Source of the DNA: DASTFP01 sp963816855
GTDB lineage: Bacteria > Verrucomicrobiota > Verrucomicrobiia > Chthoniobacterales > Terrimicrobiaceae
Assembly (NCBI GenBank): GCA_963816855.1
Contig: CAWFMA010000009.1
Location: forward strand, 120,626 to 184,625
Length of the DNA: 64,000 nt
Direction: 5' to 3'
The position numbers and the translations under genes are program-made. This document shows, piece by piece, positions 1-8,731 of the stretch; within the stretch, counting starts at the first letter, position 1; each line of letters opens with the position of its first letter. Under the pieces are notes generated by a model. That model searched no databases. It worked only from the letters and a program-made list of their open reading frames with translations, and was not told the origin of the DNA.

Positions 1-883
1 TGGAAGTGATCGCATTCGGCGAGACCCGTGCCCTCAGATAGGGAAGCAAGAACACCGCTCCCAAGAGCGAGCCCACTCCCACACACGCAAAGATAAGACC
101 CAACTGGGCGGCGGAGCAGGCGCACTCTCTTAGAGCGATGACCGGCAGAAGCGTCGGGATAATCGAGATAATTAGGGAGAAAAGAACGTTGCGAAAAAGA
201 ATCGTTTTCATCCGCCGCGAGTTCCGGGCGTAGCGGAGCGAGCTAATGAAGGATTCCGTGAAGTTTTCGCGCAGCTTGGTGATCGGGGTCTGCCTCGGCT
301 TCCACTTCAAAACAACGATCGCGACGCCGAGAAAGGCGAGCGCGTTGAACGCAATAAGAATCGGCGGGCCCAGCAGGGGAAGCATGAATCCGCCCAGAGC
401 GGGCCCGACGATCCCCGAAAGGTTCAGCTGGACTCCCCCCAGCGTCACCGCCGAGGAAAGTTCTTCCTTGCTCACGATATCGGGAACGATCGCCCCCCAG
501 ACCGGTGCCCCGAAGGCCAGTCCGATCCCAAGAGCAAAAATGCAAACGAGCACAACCGCGGGGCTCACCACGTCAGCCCATGCCGCAAAGGCCAATAACA
601 CCGACCAGCCGGCCTGCCAAAGCACGGCGCTGACGATCACCGCGCGCCTGTTCACGATGTCCGCAATTGCCCCGGCGGGTGGCGTGAAGATAAAAAAGGG
701 AGCCGATGCGGCGGCGGCCATCAGGGAAAGCTGAAATGAGGACGCTCCGACATAGTGCATCAACCAGGTCGCGGTAACATCCTGGGAGGAGACGAACGTG
801 CCCGACAGCAAGGTTGCAAGCCATAGGCGCCAAAAGACCGGGTTTCGAAGCGCAAACCAGGTTGACGTGGAGCTTATGTTCAT
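1..883 (-). CDS. MFS transporter (MFS_3/EntS-like), 3' end beyond window
   Basis: The minus strand from ATG 883 is open to the window edge (294 codons). It encodes a hydrophobic protein with the N-terminal pattern of a major facilitator. The N-terminus runs NPVFWRLWLATLLSG, then FVSSQDVTATWLM, and the loop between helices 2 and 3 reads GAIADIVNRR. Helices 4-6 follow (LGIGLAFGAPVWGAIVPDI, then NLSGIVGPALGGF). This matches the MFS_3 'transmembrane secretion effector' family, which includes the enterobactin exporter EntS; the substrate here is unknown. An in-frame TGA 48 bases upstream leaves 883 as the only reasonable ATG. The next gene on the right is divergent. The C-terminal half lies outside the window. 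Confidence 0.85.
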   Translation of the reverse strand, partial: MNISSTSTWFALRNPVFWRLWLATLLSGTFVSSQDVTATWLMHYVGASSFQLSLMAAAASAPFFIFTPPAGAIADIVNRRAVIVSAVLWQAGWSVLLAFAAWADVVSPAVVLVCIFALGIGLAFGAPVWGAIVPDIVSKEELSSAVTLGGVQLNLSGIVGPALGGFMLPLLGPPILIAFNALAFLGVAIVVLKWKPRQTPITKLRENFTESFISSLRYARNSRRMKTILFRNVLFSLIISIIPTLLPVIALRECACSAAQLGLIFACVGVGSLLGAVFLLPYLRARVSPNAITS

Positions 884-1336
884 CGACAGCGCCCTTAGAG
901 AATCGCCTGGAAGTTCGGGCCTCCGTCAATATCTGGCCGCCGCACTTTTCCAGAAGGAACCGTGAAGGTGTATTCCGCCCGGAGCGAGCACGAAACATGG
1001 TCTCTTATCAGGCCTTGTCACAACCGATCGTCCGCGCTTTCGGCCCCGACACATCGTCCTTTCACAACAAGAAACGCCGCCAGCTTGAGAACTTCCTTTC
1101 AGCCCGCAACCACTTCGGCGCCTTCCGGTCCACAGCCATTCTTTGCCACCTGATAGCGGTTAAGCGAAAAGCCGCCTTATGTCAAATTCAAGCATTTCGT
1201 GCACAAGGCGACGGATAAATCCGGGAGCCCATCGAATTCGCTCAGCCGGCCAAAACGTTGGGAGCCCGGAATTGCTTTGCCCTTGGAACCGCCAGGGCGA
1301 TACCGTCTCCGCGATCCGCGCCGCATCGAAGAACTT
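884..1336. other. divergent intergenic region, no gene seen
   Basis: This 453-bp gap separates the MFS gene (minus) from the GYF_2/RDD gene (plus). Short open frames exist on both strands but none has a recognisable family signature or a plausible ribosome-binding site. It should hold the two divergent promoters; I could not pick convincing -35/-10 boxes. Confidence 0.5.
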
Positions 1337-2083
1337 ATGAACTGGTATTACGTGAAAGACAACGCGCAGGCCGGCCCCGTCGAGCAGGCCGCGCTCGAAG
1401 CACTTTTTCGCGACGGTAAAATTAACTCCAACACGCTCGTTTGGCGTGCTGGTTTGGAGACCTGGCTCCCTTACTCGCAGGCGCTTTCCGGAAATCCCCC
1501 GGCCTTCGCGGGCGCCCAAGCCACTTGTGCGGGATGCGGAAAGACTTTCGAAAAAAGTGAGATGTCCCGTCGAGGCGACGCCTGGGTTTGCGCGGCCTGC
1601 GGATCAACTTCTCTCGAAAGGCCGAGCGACCCCGCGCGCCCTTCCCAGACGCTGAGATATGCGGGATTCTGGATTCGATTCCTGGCAAAGCTTATCGATG
1701 GACTCATCATGACAGTCTTAGTTGCGTTGCCGCTGGTGGCGATCATGGCGTCCGCCGGTCTCTTGGAAAGCCCTCCCAAGGAGCCGACTCAGATCCAGAC
1801 GACCTATCAGTTTGCGTTCGAAATGATCTATCTGATTATCGCCGGGGTCTATTCAATTCTTTTTGTCGGCAGATATGGGGCCACACCAGGGAAAATGGCC
1901 TGCAAGATCAAGGTGGTCGATCCAACCGGCATAGCATTCGGGTACGGACGAGCCACGGGAAGGTTCTTTGCGGAATTCCTCAGCGGCCTCATTTGCTACC
2001 TCGGCTACATAATGGCAGCCTTTGACGACGAGAAGCGCGCGCTGCACGATCGGATTTGCAAGACGCGCGTCGTTTATAAGTAA
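1337..2083 (+). CDS. GYF_2 domain / RDD family membrane protein
   Basis: This 248-aa protein has two modules. Residues 1-55 form a GYF_2 domain (MNWYYVKDNAQAGPVEQ, then LVWRAGLETWLPY). A short zinc-ribbon-like stretch follows with two CxxC pairs (CAGC and CAAC). From about residue 115 an RDD domain begins (RYAGFWIRFLAKLIDGLI) with three hydrophobic segments and the conserved GATPGKMACKIKVVD and DDEKRALHDRICKTRVV motifs. The frame is open further upstream (to 1199), but that extension has no family likeness, so ATG 1337, directly before the GYF_2 core, is preferred. RDD proteins are inner-membrane proteins of mostly unknown function. The gene converges on malE. Confidence 0.85.
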   Translation: MNWYYVKDNAQAGPVEQAALEALFRDGKINSNTLVWRAGLETWLPYSQALSGNPPAFAGAQATCAGCGKTFEKSEMSRRGDAWVCAACGSTSLERPSDPARPSQTLRYAGFWIRFLAKLIDGLIMTVLVALPLVAIMASAGLLESPPKEPTQIQTTYQFAFEMIYLIIAGVYSILFVGRYGATPGKMACKIKVVDPTGIAFGYGRATGRFFAEFLSGLICYLGYIMAAFDDEKRALHDRICKTRVVYK

Positions 2084-2161
2084 GTAAGCAAAGTCCGGTG
2101 ACGCGCACTAATGTCGGTGCGTGGGGCTGCGAGCCCGCCTGAACCGCCCCGCGGCCTTCCG

Positions 2162-3343
2162 CTATTTTTGGAGAACTTCTTTGGCTTCGTCCAGGGCGGC
2201 TTGCGGGCTCGCCCGTCCATTGGTCGCCACCTGCAGCGCGGCGCCAAGAGCGCTCCAGAACCTGCCGATTTGCGGAACGTTGGGCATGACCGCTCCATTC
2301 CTGGCATTCTCGTAGGTCATCCTTATTAAAGGATTCTTGGCGCTTAGCTCATCGGCGAAGGCCTTCAGCGCCGGAATGCCGATGGCCACGTCGGCGTCGA
2401 TCGTCCTCAAACCCTCCTCGGTGCAAACATAATCTTCCAGGAACTGCGCGGCGAGATCGGCGTTCGGGCTGGAGCGATTGATCAAGGCGGAAAGAACGCC
2501 CACGAAGGGGCGACCGGGATTGCCATTGACACCGGGAAGCAAGGCGAGCTCGAAGTCAATTCCGCATTTCTTAAGTTCCCCCCATGCCCACGGCCCGCTC
2601 ACCATCATTGCCAATTCTCCTCCGCACATTTTCTGCTCCATAATGCTGTAGGTGGATCCTTTTGGCAGGATTCGGGTATTGATAAGGTTCACGATTTCCT
2701 GGAGGCCCTGAACCGCACCCGGAACGGCAACGCCGATATCCTTCACGTCATAGCCACCTTCAGTTTTTCTGAAAGGAAAACCGCCATCACTGGCGAGGAA
2801 CGGCCAGCTAAAGTAAGGAGTGCCGTAGTCCCACATAATTGGAATCACGTTGGGAAACCGTTCTTTCAGCTCTTTGGCAAACGCCGGAATTTCGGAGAGC
2901 TGGCGGGGAGGAGGGCCGGTCATGAGCTTCTTGTTGTATATGAGCGAGATCGCCTCCAGCGCGAGCGGGTAACCCCAAATTCGACCGTTGTGTGTAACTG
3001 CGTCCCAGGTCATCGGAAGAAACGACGCCTTGAAATCTTCGCGGACTTCCAGCGGCTTGAGAAGGCCTGCATCGGCCCATTCACCAAGCCGGTCGTGCGC
3101 CCAAATAACGATATCGGGTCCCTTCCCGCTCTGAGCGGCAGACTGGAACTTGTCCGTAAGGCCATCGGGAGTTTCGATCTTTACCGGCACCCCGACTTCT
3201 TTTTCGAATCTCTTGCCAATTTCCGTCAACCCCCGCCAACCCTTGTCCGCACTGACCCAAACGAGAACTTCCCCCTCGGTCCAGGAAAGAGCTCGGACCG
3301 CCGAAACGAGAACAAAGAGTATCCAAAGGAGATTCCGATTCAT
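2162..3343 (-). CDS. malE: maltose/maltodextrin-binding periplasmic protein (MalE-like)
   Basis: This 393-aa solute-binding protein follows E. coli MalE motif by motif: DKGWRGLTEIGKRFEKE, KGPDIVIWAHDRLGEWA, PMTWDAVTHNGRIWGYP, SGPWAWGELKKC, RPFVGVLSALIN and NVPQIGRFW. It starts with a signal peptide (MNRNLLWILFVLVSAVRAL). Start 3343 was chosen because the open frame extends 52 codons further upstream but only this ATG puts the signal peptide at the N-terminus. It would bind maltose or maltodextrins for an ABC importer. No malF, malG or malK lies in the window, so it is an orphan here. Confidence 0.93.
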   Translation of the reverse strand: MNRNLLWILFVLVSAVRALSWTEGEVLVWVSADKGWRGLTEIGKRFEKEVGVPVKIETPDGLTDKFQSAAQSGKGPDIVIWAHDRLGEWADAGLLKPLEVREDFKASFLPMTWDAVTHNGRIWGYPLALEAISLIYNKKLMTGPPPRQLSEIPAFAKELKERFPNVIPIMWDYGTPYFSWPFLASDGGFPFRKTEGGYDVKDIGVAVPGAVQGLQEIVNLINTRILPKGSTYSIMEQKMCGGELAMMVSGPWAWGELKKCGIDFELALLPGVNGNPGRPFVGVLSALINRSSPNADLAAQFLEDYVCTEEGLRTIDADVAIGIPALKAFADELSAKNPLIRMTYENARNGAVMPNVPQIGRFWSALGAALQVATNGRASPQAALDEAKEVLQK

Positions 3344-3723
3344 AGGACGACGCGGGCGGCGATTGTTCGTTGGCGCGATTCGCGACTTGAACGCATGCCC
3401 GCAGGCCTCTTCCGTCAAGGCGGTCACTGACCGCCACAAAGACACGGGCTTTTTCATGTGGCGCGCTAACTGGGGGGGTTGCCCCGTACTAGAATACATT
3501 CAACCGCCTGTGTCGAGAAGTTTGCGATCCGAGAGCCGTGCTGAAAAACCCGGCCCGGAATGATCACCCAACCTTAGCAGCATCGATGCTGGCCTAACTC
3601 CGGCAGCGCGCGCACCCCCCTGTCTTTGCGTTGGCCCGGGCGCCCCACCTTCGGGCTTGCCAATCAACCAGCGTTTCCCTACGGATTAAGCGGCTGCACG
3701 CCGTTCCCGCGCAGAACAGCCTG
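3344..3723. other. divergent intergenic region, no gene seen
   Basis: A 380-bp gap between divergent malE and the unknown gene starting at 3724. Both flanking frames stay open into it but their extensions show no family resemblance and no alternative signal peptide. No tRNA, clear hairpin or operator was recognised. Confidence 0.4.
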
Positions 3724-4488
3724 ATGATGAACGACACCGAGAACAAGCCGATGACCTTTTCCGAGGTGATCGAGGTGCGCCGAAAAACCGAGGCCGTTTC
3801 CAAGTACCTTCACGAACGGCTTGCGGGATACCTCGAAACCTTGCGACCCCTTTTCGTTCCGGATCGGTATATCGGCAGGCTCGCGGGCGGCAAGTACGAC
3901 GTGCAAGGTTCCGACCGCGCTCTGGCGGAGATACAGCAGAAGTACCGCGAATTCACCGCCAAGCCTTTTGATCTTTCCTTGGAATTTGATCCCCATTGGT
4001 TATCGCTCGTCGGGAGCCGCCTTGATCTTCAACGCTGGGCTTACACTTACCCGATCCAGACTGATGGCGAAACCAAGGCCATTACCATCACTTCTCCGAG
4101 CCGGTGGATCCTGACTTATCGGTCGAACTTGAGCGTCACGCAAATGGCGGAGGCCCTGTCCGGCAAAGAGCGGGCTCCGGTCGAGTTGCGCCGTCAATTT
4201 GTCGTGAACGCTCTGGTGCTGCAACTGGCCCTGGCGAGAAATCCTGGCTTAGGTCATCTTATGGAGGGGTTGCACTATCGTCTCCAAAACGAGGCTTTCC
4301 CAGGCCTCTCGAAGCTCCCACTCGTTACGTTCTCCTCGCCGCTGCCTTCCTTCCGGCCTTCCGACGAGCTCATTCTTGAGGCGACCGGTTTCTCCGGTGT
4401 TCCCGCATTTATTGAATTGCTGGATATCGAAGCGATACGCGGGCTCCGCGATCCGCTTCGCGAACAAATCGACCAGCTGCTTAAGTAG
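3724..4488 (+). CDS. conserved hypothetical protein
   Basis: This 254-aa soluble protein has no signal peptide and no membrane segment. I do not recognise its family. It starts at ATG 3724 or the adjacent ATG 3727 (MMNDTENKPMTF). The frame is open 31 codons further upstream, but that part is basic and compositionally unlike the rest. The sequence alternates helical charged stretches (EVIEVRRKTEAVSKYLHERL) with a more hydrophobic C-terminal half. It ends about 50 bp from the converging Imm1-family gene and is intact, while its right-hand neighbours are frameshifted. A link with the T6SS island is possible but rests on position only. Confidence 0.6.
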   Translation: MMNDTENKPMTFSEVIEVRRKTEAVSKYLHERLAGYLETLRPLFVPDRYIGRLAGGKYDVQGSDRALAEIQQKYREFTAKPFDLSLEFDPHWLSLVGSRLDLQRWAYTYPIQTDGETKAITITSPSRWILTYRSNLSVTQMAEALSGKERAPVELRRQFVVNALVLQLALARNPGLGHLMEGLHYRLQNEAFPGLSKLPLVTFSSPLPSFRPSDELILEATGFSGVPAFIELLDIEAIRGLRDPLREQIDQLLK

Positions 4489-4540
4489 CGCCGCGCGTAT
4501 GATCCTTGGAGCGGATCTTTTGGCCTTCCTAGCTCGCGGT

Positions 4541-4949
4541 TCAGGCGCTTGAGGTATCCGTTTCCTCCGTGGTGCGCCACGGAACGCTTGGCTCGAGCTT
4601 GCCCGTTTCGGCAAACGTCTTCGCGGCCTTCAGGACGACTTCTTTTCCGACAAGGAGATCCGTCGGGTACTTGTTAGTTTGCTGTCCCACGCTGATCTCC
4701 ACTGTTTCTCCACCCTTTCCAGGATCAAAGGCCGTAAAGAACGTCTCGTGGTCGCCGGTCGCGTAAACCACAAAAACGTCTGGTCCGCCACCAATGGTCA
4801 TGTGGATCTTGCTTTTCTCCTTCAAGACAAATGATCGTGTGTTCCTTTCCGTTCAATTCCTTGATCGCTTTGCCGACCCTCTCCCATTCCGGATCGGTGA
4901 TCAATTCGTAGGCGTCTCCATCTTCGATGGAAAGGTGCTTCACGAACAT
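4541..4949 (-). pseudogene. Imm1-family immunity protein, one frameshift
   Basis: Two overlapping minus frames together spell one Imm1-type protein of about 136 aa. The first (from ATG 4949) gives DGDAYELITDPEWERVGKAI and LNGKEHTIICLEGE. The second gives KIHMTIGGGPDVFVVY, then VGQQTNKYPTDLL, KAAKTFAETGKLEPSVPW. These are the conserved blocks of Imm1 (Pfam), immunity proteins encoded beside polymorphic toxins of contact-dependent systems. The frames meet at an A-run near 4817-4823; removing one A restores the reading frame. No toxin gene is adjacent, so this is an orphan immunity gene near the T6SS cargo module. The frameshift may be a real lesion or a sequencing error. Confidence 0.8.
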
Positions 4950-5192
4950 CAGCTACATACTAGCAGCTTGCGCAGACAGGGCCAGCGCGGATTGAGGCGT
5001 GAGAGCCCAGCGTTGCGACGAGTCAACCGACCGCCCGCCCGTAACCCTCGATCGCGCTGGACCGTCCCCTCCCCAGGAAGTTGGGGCTGGGGCGATCGCC
5101 TTGCAGGCAATGCCGCGCTCGCCGCGATGACGTTCGCCGCCGGTTGCTGCCCGACTCGTGCAGTTGGAGCTCGATCGATGGGCGGGAGATCT
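4950..5192. other. intergenic, nothing recognised
   Basis: A 243-bp gap between the Imm1-like gene and the secreted protein ending at 5193. No coding frame with family likeness, hairpin terminator or RNA gene was identified. Confidence 0.35.
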
Positions 5193-6233
5193 TCAATCTC
5201 CCTGCTCGGCTTTCACCCAGCGGGTCAATCGAGCCTGTTGCTCCGGAGCGAATTCTCCACTCTTCAAAACCGATTCGAAGGCGCTTCGTTCGGTTTGGGT
5301 CGGCAGCACGTCCTGCACGGCAATAAGTTCGCGCCCATTGGCATCAAAAACCGCGTTGAACAAATAGGTCTGTCGGATTGGATTGCGCAGCACTTCGGCG
5401 GGCTGCTGCCCAAGAATAGAGACCATCGCCGCAATCAACCCTGCCCGGAACCAGACCGGCGGTGTCTCGGTCATGACGAGCGTATTGGTTTCGTGAACGA
5501 GAATCACTGAACGAAACCGCTCGTTTACGTCCGCCGTCCGAAGCAACTCGATGAGAAACTCATGCCCTTGCGCCGCATCGGCAAGATCTTCGCCGGCCAG
5601 CGATTCCACTAGAAAACCAGCCATGATCGGACCAATCGATCCTTGCACGGTCCTGATTGCGCGACGCGCAGGGGCAGATTGCAACAAGCGTCGGCCGAAC
5701 GTCCCCTCCCAGGCCAGCGCCCGTCTGACATCCTCAACAGCAAAAGGCACCCCGGCGTTCGGCACTTTAACCAGCAGGCCGCAGCCTTCGGCCAGCGTTT
5801 GTTCGATCGGGGAACCGGCCGCCGGCTCATTTGCGAAGACGAGAAGTTCAATTCCGGCGACCAGATCCAGTTCGGACCAAGGTCCGTAGTCGTCCGCCCG
5901 AAAACCGTCCGCCGGCTGTCTCTGTCGGACTTTGAATCTCAAATCGCGGCTGATATCATGCGGCGCCTTGAAAACCTCGCCGAGGTGCGCGGCGACCGCC
6001 ACGTCACGCTGCACTACGGATTGCGATCCCGCGTGGTGCGTGTCAGGCGACCATTCTCCGGCTTGGGCCGATATGATTCTTAGCAGAAGTATGTATCGAT
6101 ACTGGTCGATTGGAGACGACGGAATTGAACTCATGGGATTTTCTCGATCTTTCGGCTGGGCCATCGCGGGGTTTAGGCCAGTTACTGCGACGATGAGCGC
6201 TCCAAGGCAGGAAAACTTGGCTCTTTGCTTCAA
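5193..6233 (-). CDS. secreted hypothetical protein, candidate periplasmic immunity protein
   Basis: This 346-aa protein has a classical signal peptide (KQRAKFSCLGALIVAVTG, cleavage after NPAMA), so it is exported to the periplasm or outer membrane. The start is TTG 6233; the next in-frame ATG would remove the signal peptide. I do not recognise a family. The mature part is soluble and mixed alpha/beta. It is the last member of the minus-strand series vgrG-PAAR-DUF4123-accessory-candidate effector. In T6SS loci that place is usually taken by the cognate immunity protein, and export fits protection against a periplasm-acting toxin. That role is inferred from order and signal peptide only. Confidence 0.65.
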   Translation of the reverse strand: MKQRAKFSCLGALIVAVTGLNPAMAQPKDRENPMSSIPSSPIDQYRYILLLRIISAQAGEWSPDTHHAGSQSVVQRDVAVAAHLGEVFKAPHDISRDLRFKVRQRQPADGFRADDYGPWSELDLVAGIELLVFANEPAAGSPIEQTLAEGCGLLVKVPNAGVPFAVEDVRRALAWEGTFGRRLLQSAPARRAIRTVQGSIGPIMAGFLVESLAGEDLADAAQGHEFLIELLRTADVNERFRSVILVHETNTLVMTETPPVWFRAGLIAAMVSILGQQPAEVLRNPIRQTYLFNAVFDANGRELIAVQDVLPTQTERSAFESVLKSGEFAPEQQARLTRWVKAEQGD

Positions 6234-6239
6234 TTGGGC

Positions 6240-6500
6240 TTAGAACGATGTTGAAATAGTCGGGCAAGGCGTGCGGGAGATCTTTGAAGCCGCGGTGAGC
6301 TGAGCAGCGGCGTCGCTGAGGGTGTGACTGAGAAACCGCGCCGCGACATGCTCCAAGGCACTCGCGCCTTCCGGTTTGCCCCGATTGGCCTTCGGCGCGC
6401 CGCCGAACTTCTCCAGGGCGCTGCCGAAGAGTCCCTGCCCGGATTCCGGCGATCTTCCGAAACTTCAAGACGATGCGGCAGGACCGAGAGTTTCAATGAA
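6240..6500. repeat. degenerate copy of the gactgttgaaa inverted-repeat element
   Basis: This 260-bp gap keeps pieces of the element seen complete at 8732-9033: a gatgttgaaatag start near 6246, gagggtgtgactgag near 6319 (compare ggggctgtgactgagg elsewhere), and a ctcgcgccttccgg stretch near 6361. It is much diverged and has no clear right end. No gene is seen here. Confidence 0.4.
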
Positions 6501-6503
6501 TTC

Positions 6504-7866
6504 TTAGGTTCGCGCATCGACAGCAAGTAAGTCAAAGATGTTGGGGGCCCTGACTTCACAATTCGCGCGGTGGGCTTCTTTGGCCGGAGAGATGGTCGAG
6601 GCGCCGGAACTGGTCACGCTGGGCGCCGTCGCGACGCTTAGGGCGAAACCGGGAGCCGCGCCGACCGTCCATTCCCCTAGGACTTGCCACTGGAATGTGC
6701 GGATCACCCCATAGACGCGATTGGCGGGGTCGGCGGTGGCCCCCGCCGTCTTTCCGCGATTGGTCCAGAAACCAAGGAAAGCTGTGAAATTGTCCTCATG
6801 ATGTACACGGTTTAGGGCCCCGGGAAAGTTTGGATGACTCATCCCCTGACCGCCACCGGGACTGTCCACCGCCTCGACGCGCCAGCGTTGCCCGACGGCC
6901 AAATCGACCTTGTCGGAAGTTTGAGCCCGGCTGGTGGTCAAGGTCGCGGTTTCCCCCCCGGTGCCATGCCCCGGTCTCCCGGTGTCCAAAACGGGCATCG
7001 TGGGCGGGACGGGCGCCGGATCACCCGGTTTGAAGGTGTTACCCGGGCCGGTCGCCGCGCCGCGGTTCGTGGCCAGCACAAGTTGCGAGACGTGGCCCCC
7101 GGCGATACTGGCCCGAGCGGATCGTCGATCGAAGATTGTTGATCCACCCGGCGAACACGCAATCGAGCAGGCGCCGGCCGTCGGCGCCTCCGCTTTTCAC
7201 ATCCGCGGCGGCATTCATGTAGATGGCCGCATTCTCGACCCCGGACCGGACATTGCCAATATTGAACGATCCCGTATTGATCCGAACGCTGCCTCCCCCC
7301 ACGGTGGCGCTAAAACTCGCCGTCGAGGTAACGGTATTGTCCGCCTGCAAGGTGACATCGACCAGCACTGTCGGGAGCAAACGAAAGGCGCTGCCCGGGT
7401 CAAACTTGTGGCTGCCATCGCAATCGGCGAAGACGCGGATAAAAAATGACCCTTTGTTGTCAAGAGTTAGCTTAGCTTTGGTGTGATCCGCGCCATCAAC
7501 GGTCAAGGTCGGGAGGTCCGTGGCGCCCCCCAAAGTGGCATGATCGTCCGGCGCGCGCCGCACGTCCCACCAGACCGGCGACCCCGCGGGCCGCACGGTG
7601 GCTTTCAACTCCACCTCCTGCATATCTCCGCGTATCAGGACAAGCGATTTGTCCGCCGGAAATGCCTCGGCCGTCTCGGTGCACTCGAAATCGTGATCCG
7701 CGGGGGCGGTCGCGCCGGGACGAGCCGTAAGCGCGGGAGTTGCCTTGACCTTGACGGCGATCTTGTCGATGGCGGTGCTCGATTTGCAGCATGCCGCGGT
7801 GGTGCACGCCGCGGGAGTTCCACCGCTGCCCGAACTGGGGGGCGTTGTTTTCGTGTCGTCGCTCAT
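6504..7866 (-). pseudogene. putative T6SS cargo effector of unknown family, one frameshift
   Basis: Two minus frames join into one protein of about 453 aa. It starts at ATG 7866, which overlaps the upstream stop in ATGA, so translation is probably coupled. The N-terminus is Cys-rich (CTTAACCKSS). A long beta-rich domain follows (KIAVKVKATPALTA, DKSLVLIRGDMQEVELK, ASFSATVGGGSVRI). After the frame change near 7100-7140, from the GWINN frame to the GGHVSQLVLATNR frame, a second domain contains VLDTGRPGHGTGGETATLT, QRWRVEAVDSPGG, HHEDNFTAFLGFWTNR and FQWQVLGEWTVG. I know of no described family. Its place directly after the DUF4123 adaptor and the VgrG-operon accessory gene is the usual effector slot. 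Toxic activity is inference. Confidence 0.6.
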
Positions 7867-8630
7867 GTCTGCGCCTTTTCGTTCCGGGCGACGACATGCT
7901 CGAGCCAAGTCACGGCTTTTCTTTCCAATCGTTGTGCGCGGCTTGGGGCGTCGATGATTCGTGCATCGGTAAGCGTCCTCGAGATCCAGGGATAGAGCGG
8001 ATCGCAGGTACAGCCATGACCGAAGGCAAACATTAGCACGACGATCATCGCCTGCGCGCGCAGGCTGGATAGCCCGTATTTGTGCGCCTCGGCGATGCCC
8101 TCGTGGATCAGGGCGACAAGTCCCTCTTCGCCGACATACGTTGCTTTCTGGGGAAAAGCGGTTCTCATCTCCCGAAGCATGTCCGCCTGAAAGGCGTTCG
8201 CGGAGAAGGTCATCGGGCTTCGCGCAAAGGTCAGCAAATGTTTCAGCGCGCTTCGCACGTTGATCGCGCCCGGTCCGGATACTCGTTCGAGATAGTCCAG
8301 AAATCCCTCATGGATCCGTTCTGCGCGGTCCATTTCGTCATCAGGCGAGAGCAGGATCTTCCGCAAACCAGGGTATTGTGGATCGCTGTCGAAAGCGCTT
8401 CCGCAAAGAAACATCATTTCGATGAAAAGGCGGAGAGGGCCGCGACAGGTAAATCCATAGCCGGCCGCCCGGGCCATCGCCTGGCGGAGCGCGACCCGAA
8501 GCTGGCCCTCACCGATAATCTCGCAAAGCGTAGGGGAGAAGTCCCGGCTATGCGCAACCATCTCATCCTCGAATCGCCGCAGGGCCGCCTGCTCGAACGC
8601 CAGCATCTGTTCCGCACGAATTTGAAGCAT
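7863..8630 (-). CDS. conserved VgrG-operon accessory protein
   Basis: This 255-aa soluble protein begins MLQIRAEQMLAFEQAALRRF. That N-terminal pattern, with GYGFTCRGPLRLFIEMMFL and FDSDPQYPGLRKIL, resembles small uncharacterised proteins I remember from vgrG operons of Proteobacteria, where they sit between the adaptor and the effector. The second half is partly hydrophobic (RAQAMIVVLMFAFGHGC) and contains a repeat-like second SDPLYPW block, as if the protein had two related halves. Its TGA overlaps the ATG of the candidate effector by 4 bp. The role is not established; chaperone or loading factor is a guess from context. Confidence 0.65.
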   Translation of the reverse strand: MLQIRAEQMLAFEQAALRRFEDEMVAHSRDFSPTLCEIIGEGQLRVALRQAMARAAGYGFTCRGPLRLFIEMMFLCGSAFDSDPQYPGLRKILLSPDDEMDRAERIHEGFLDYLERVSGPGAINVRSALKHLLTFARSPMTFSANAFQADMLREMRTAFPQKATYVGEEGLVALIHEGIAEAHKYGLSSLRAQAMIVVLMFAFGHGCTCDPLYPWISRTLTDARIIDAPSRAQRLERKAVTWLEHVVARNEKAQT

Positions 8631-8649
8631 CGCCTTCCTCGAGCTAGGA

Positions 8650-8729
8650 GACTGTTGAAAAGCCCACGCATCTCAGGCGCGAGTTCTTTGGAGCAGATCT
8701 CTGTGAAGCAACGAAGGAGCATCCCCTTA
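8650..8729. repeat. partial left arm of the gactgttgaaa inverted-repeat element
   Basis: About 80 bp beginning gagactgttgaaaagccc repeat the left arm of the full element immediately to the right (8732-9033), including acgaaggagcatcccc. It is a solo arm in the same orientation, as left by an internal deletion or tandem insertion. Confidence 0.6.
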
Positions 8730-8731
8730 AG

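Noticed and set aside
246..734. Plus-strand frame and minus frames 243-545 and 573-998 at the left end
   Set aside because: The true gene is the third minus frame (MFS transporter) running off the window; these are its shadows.
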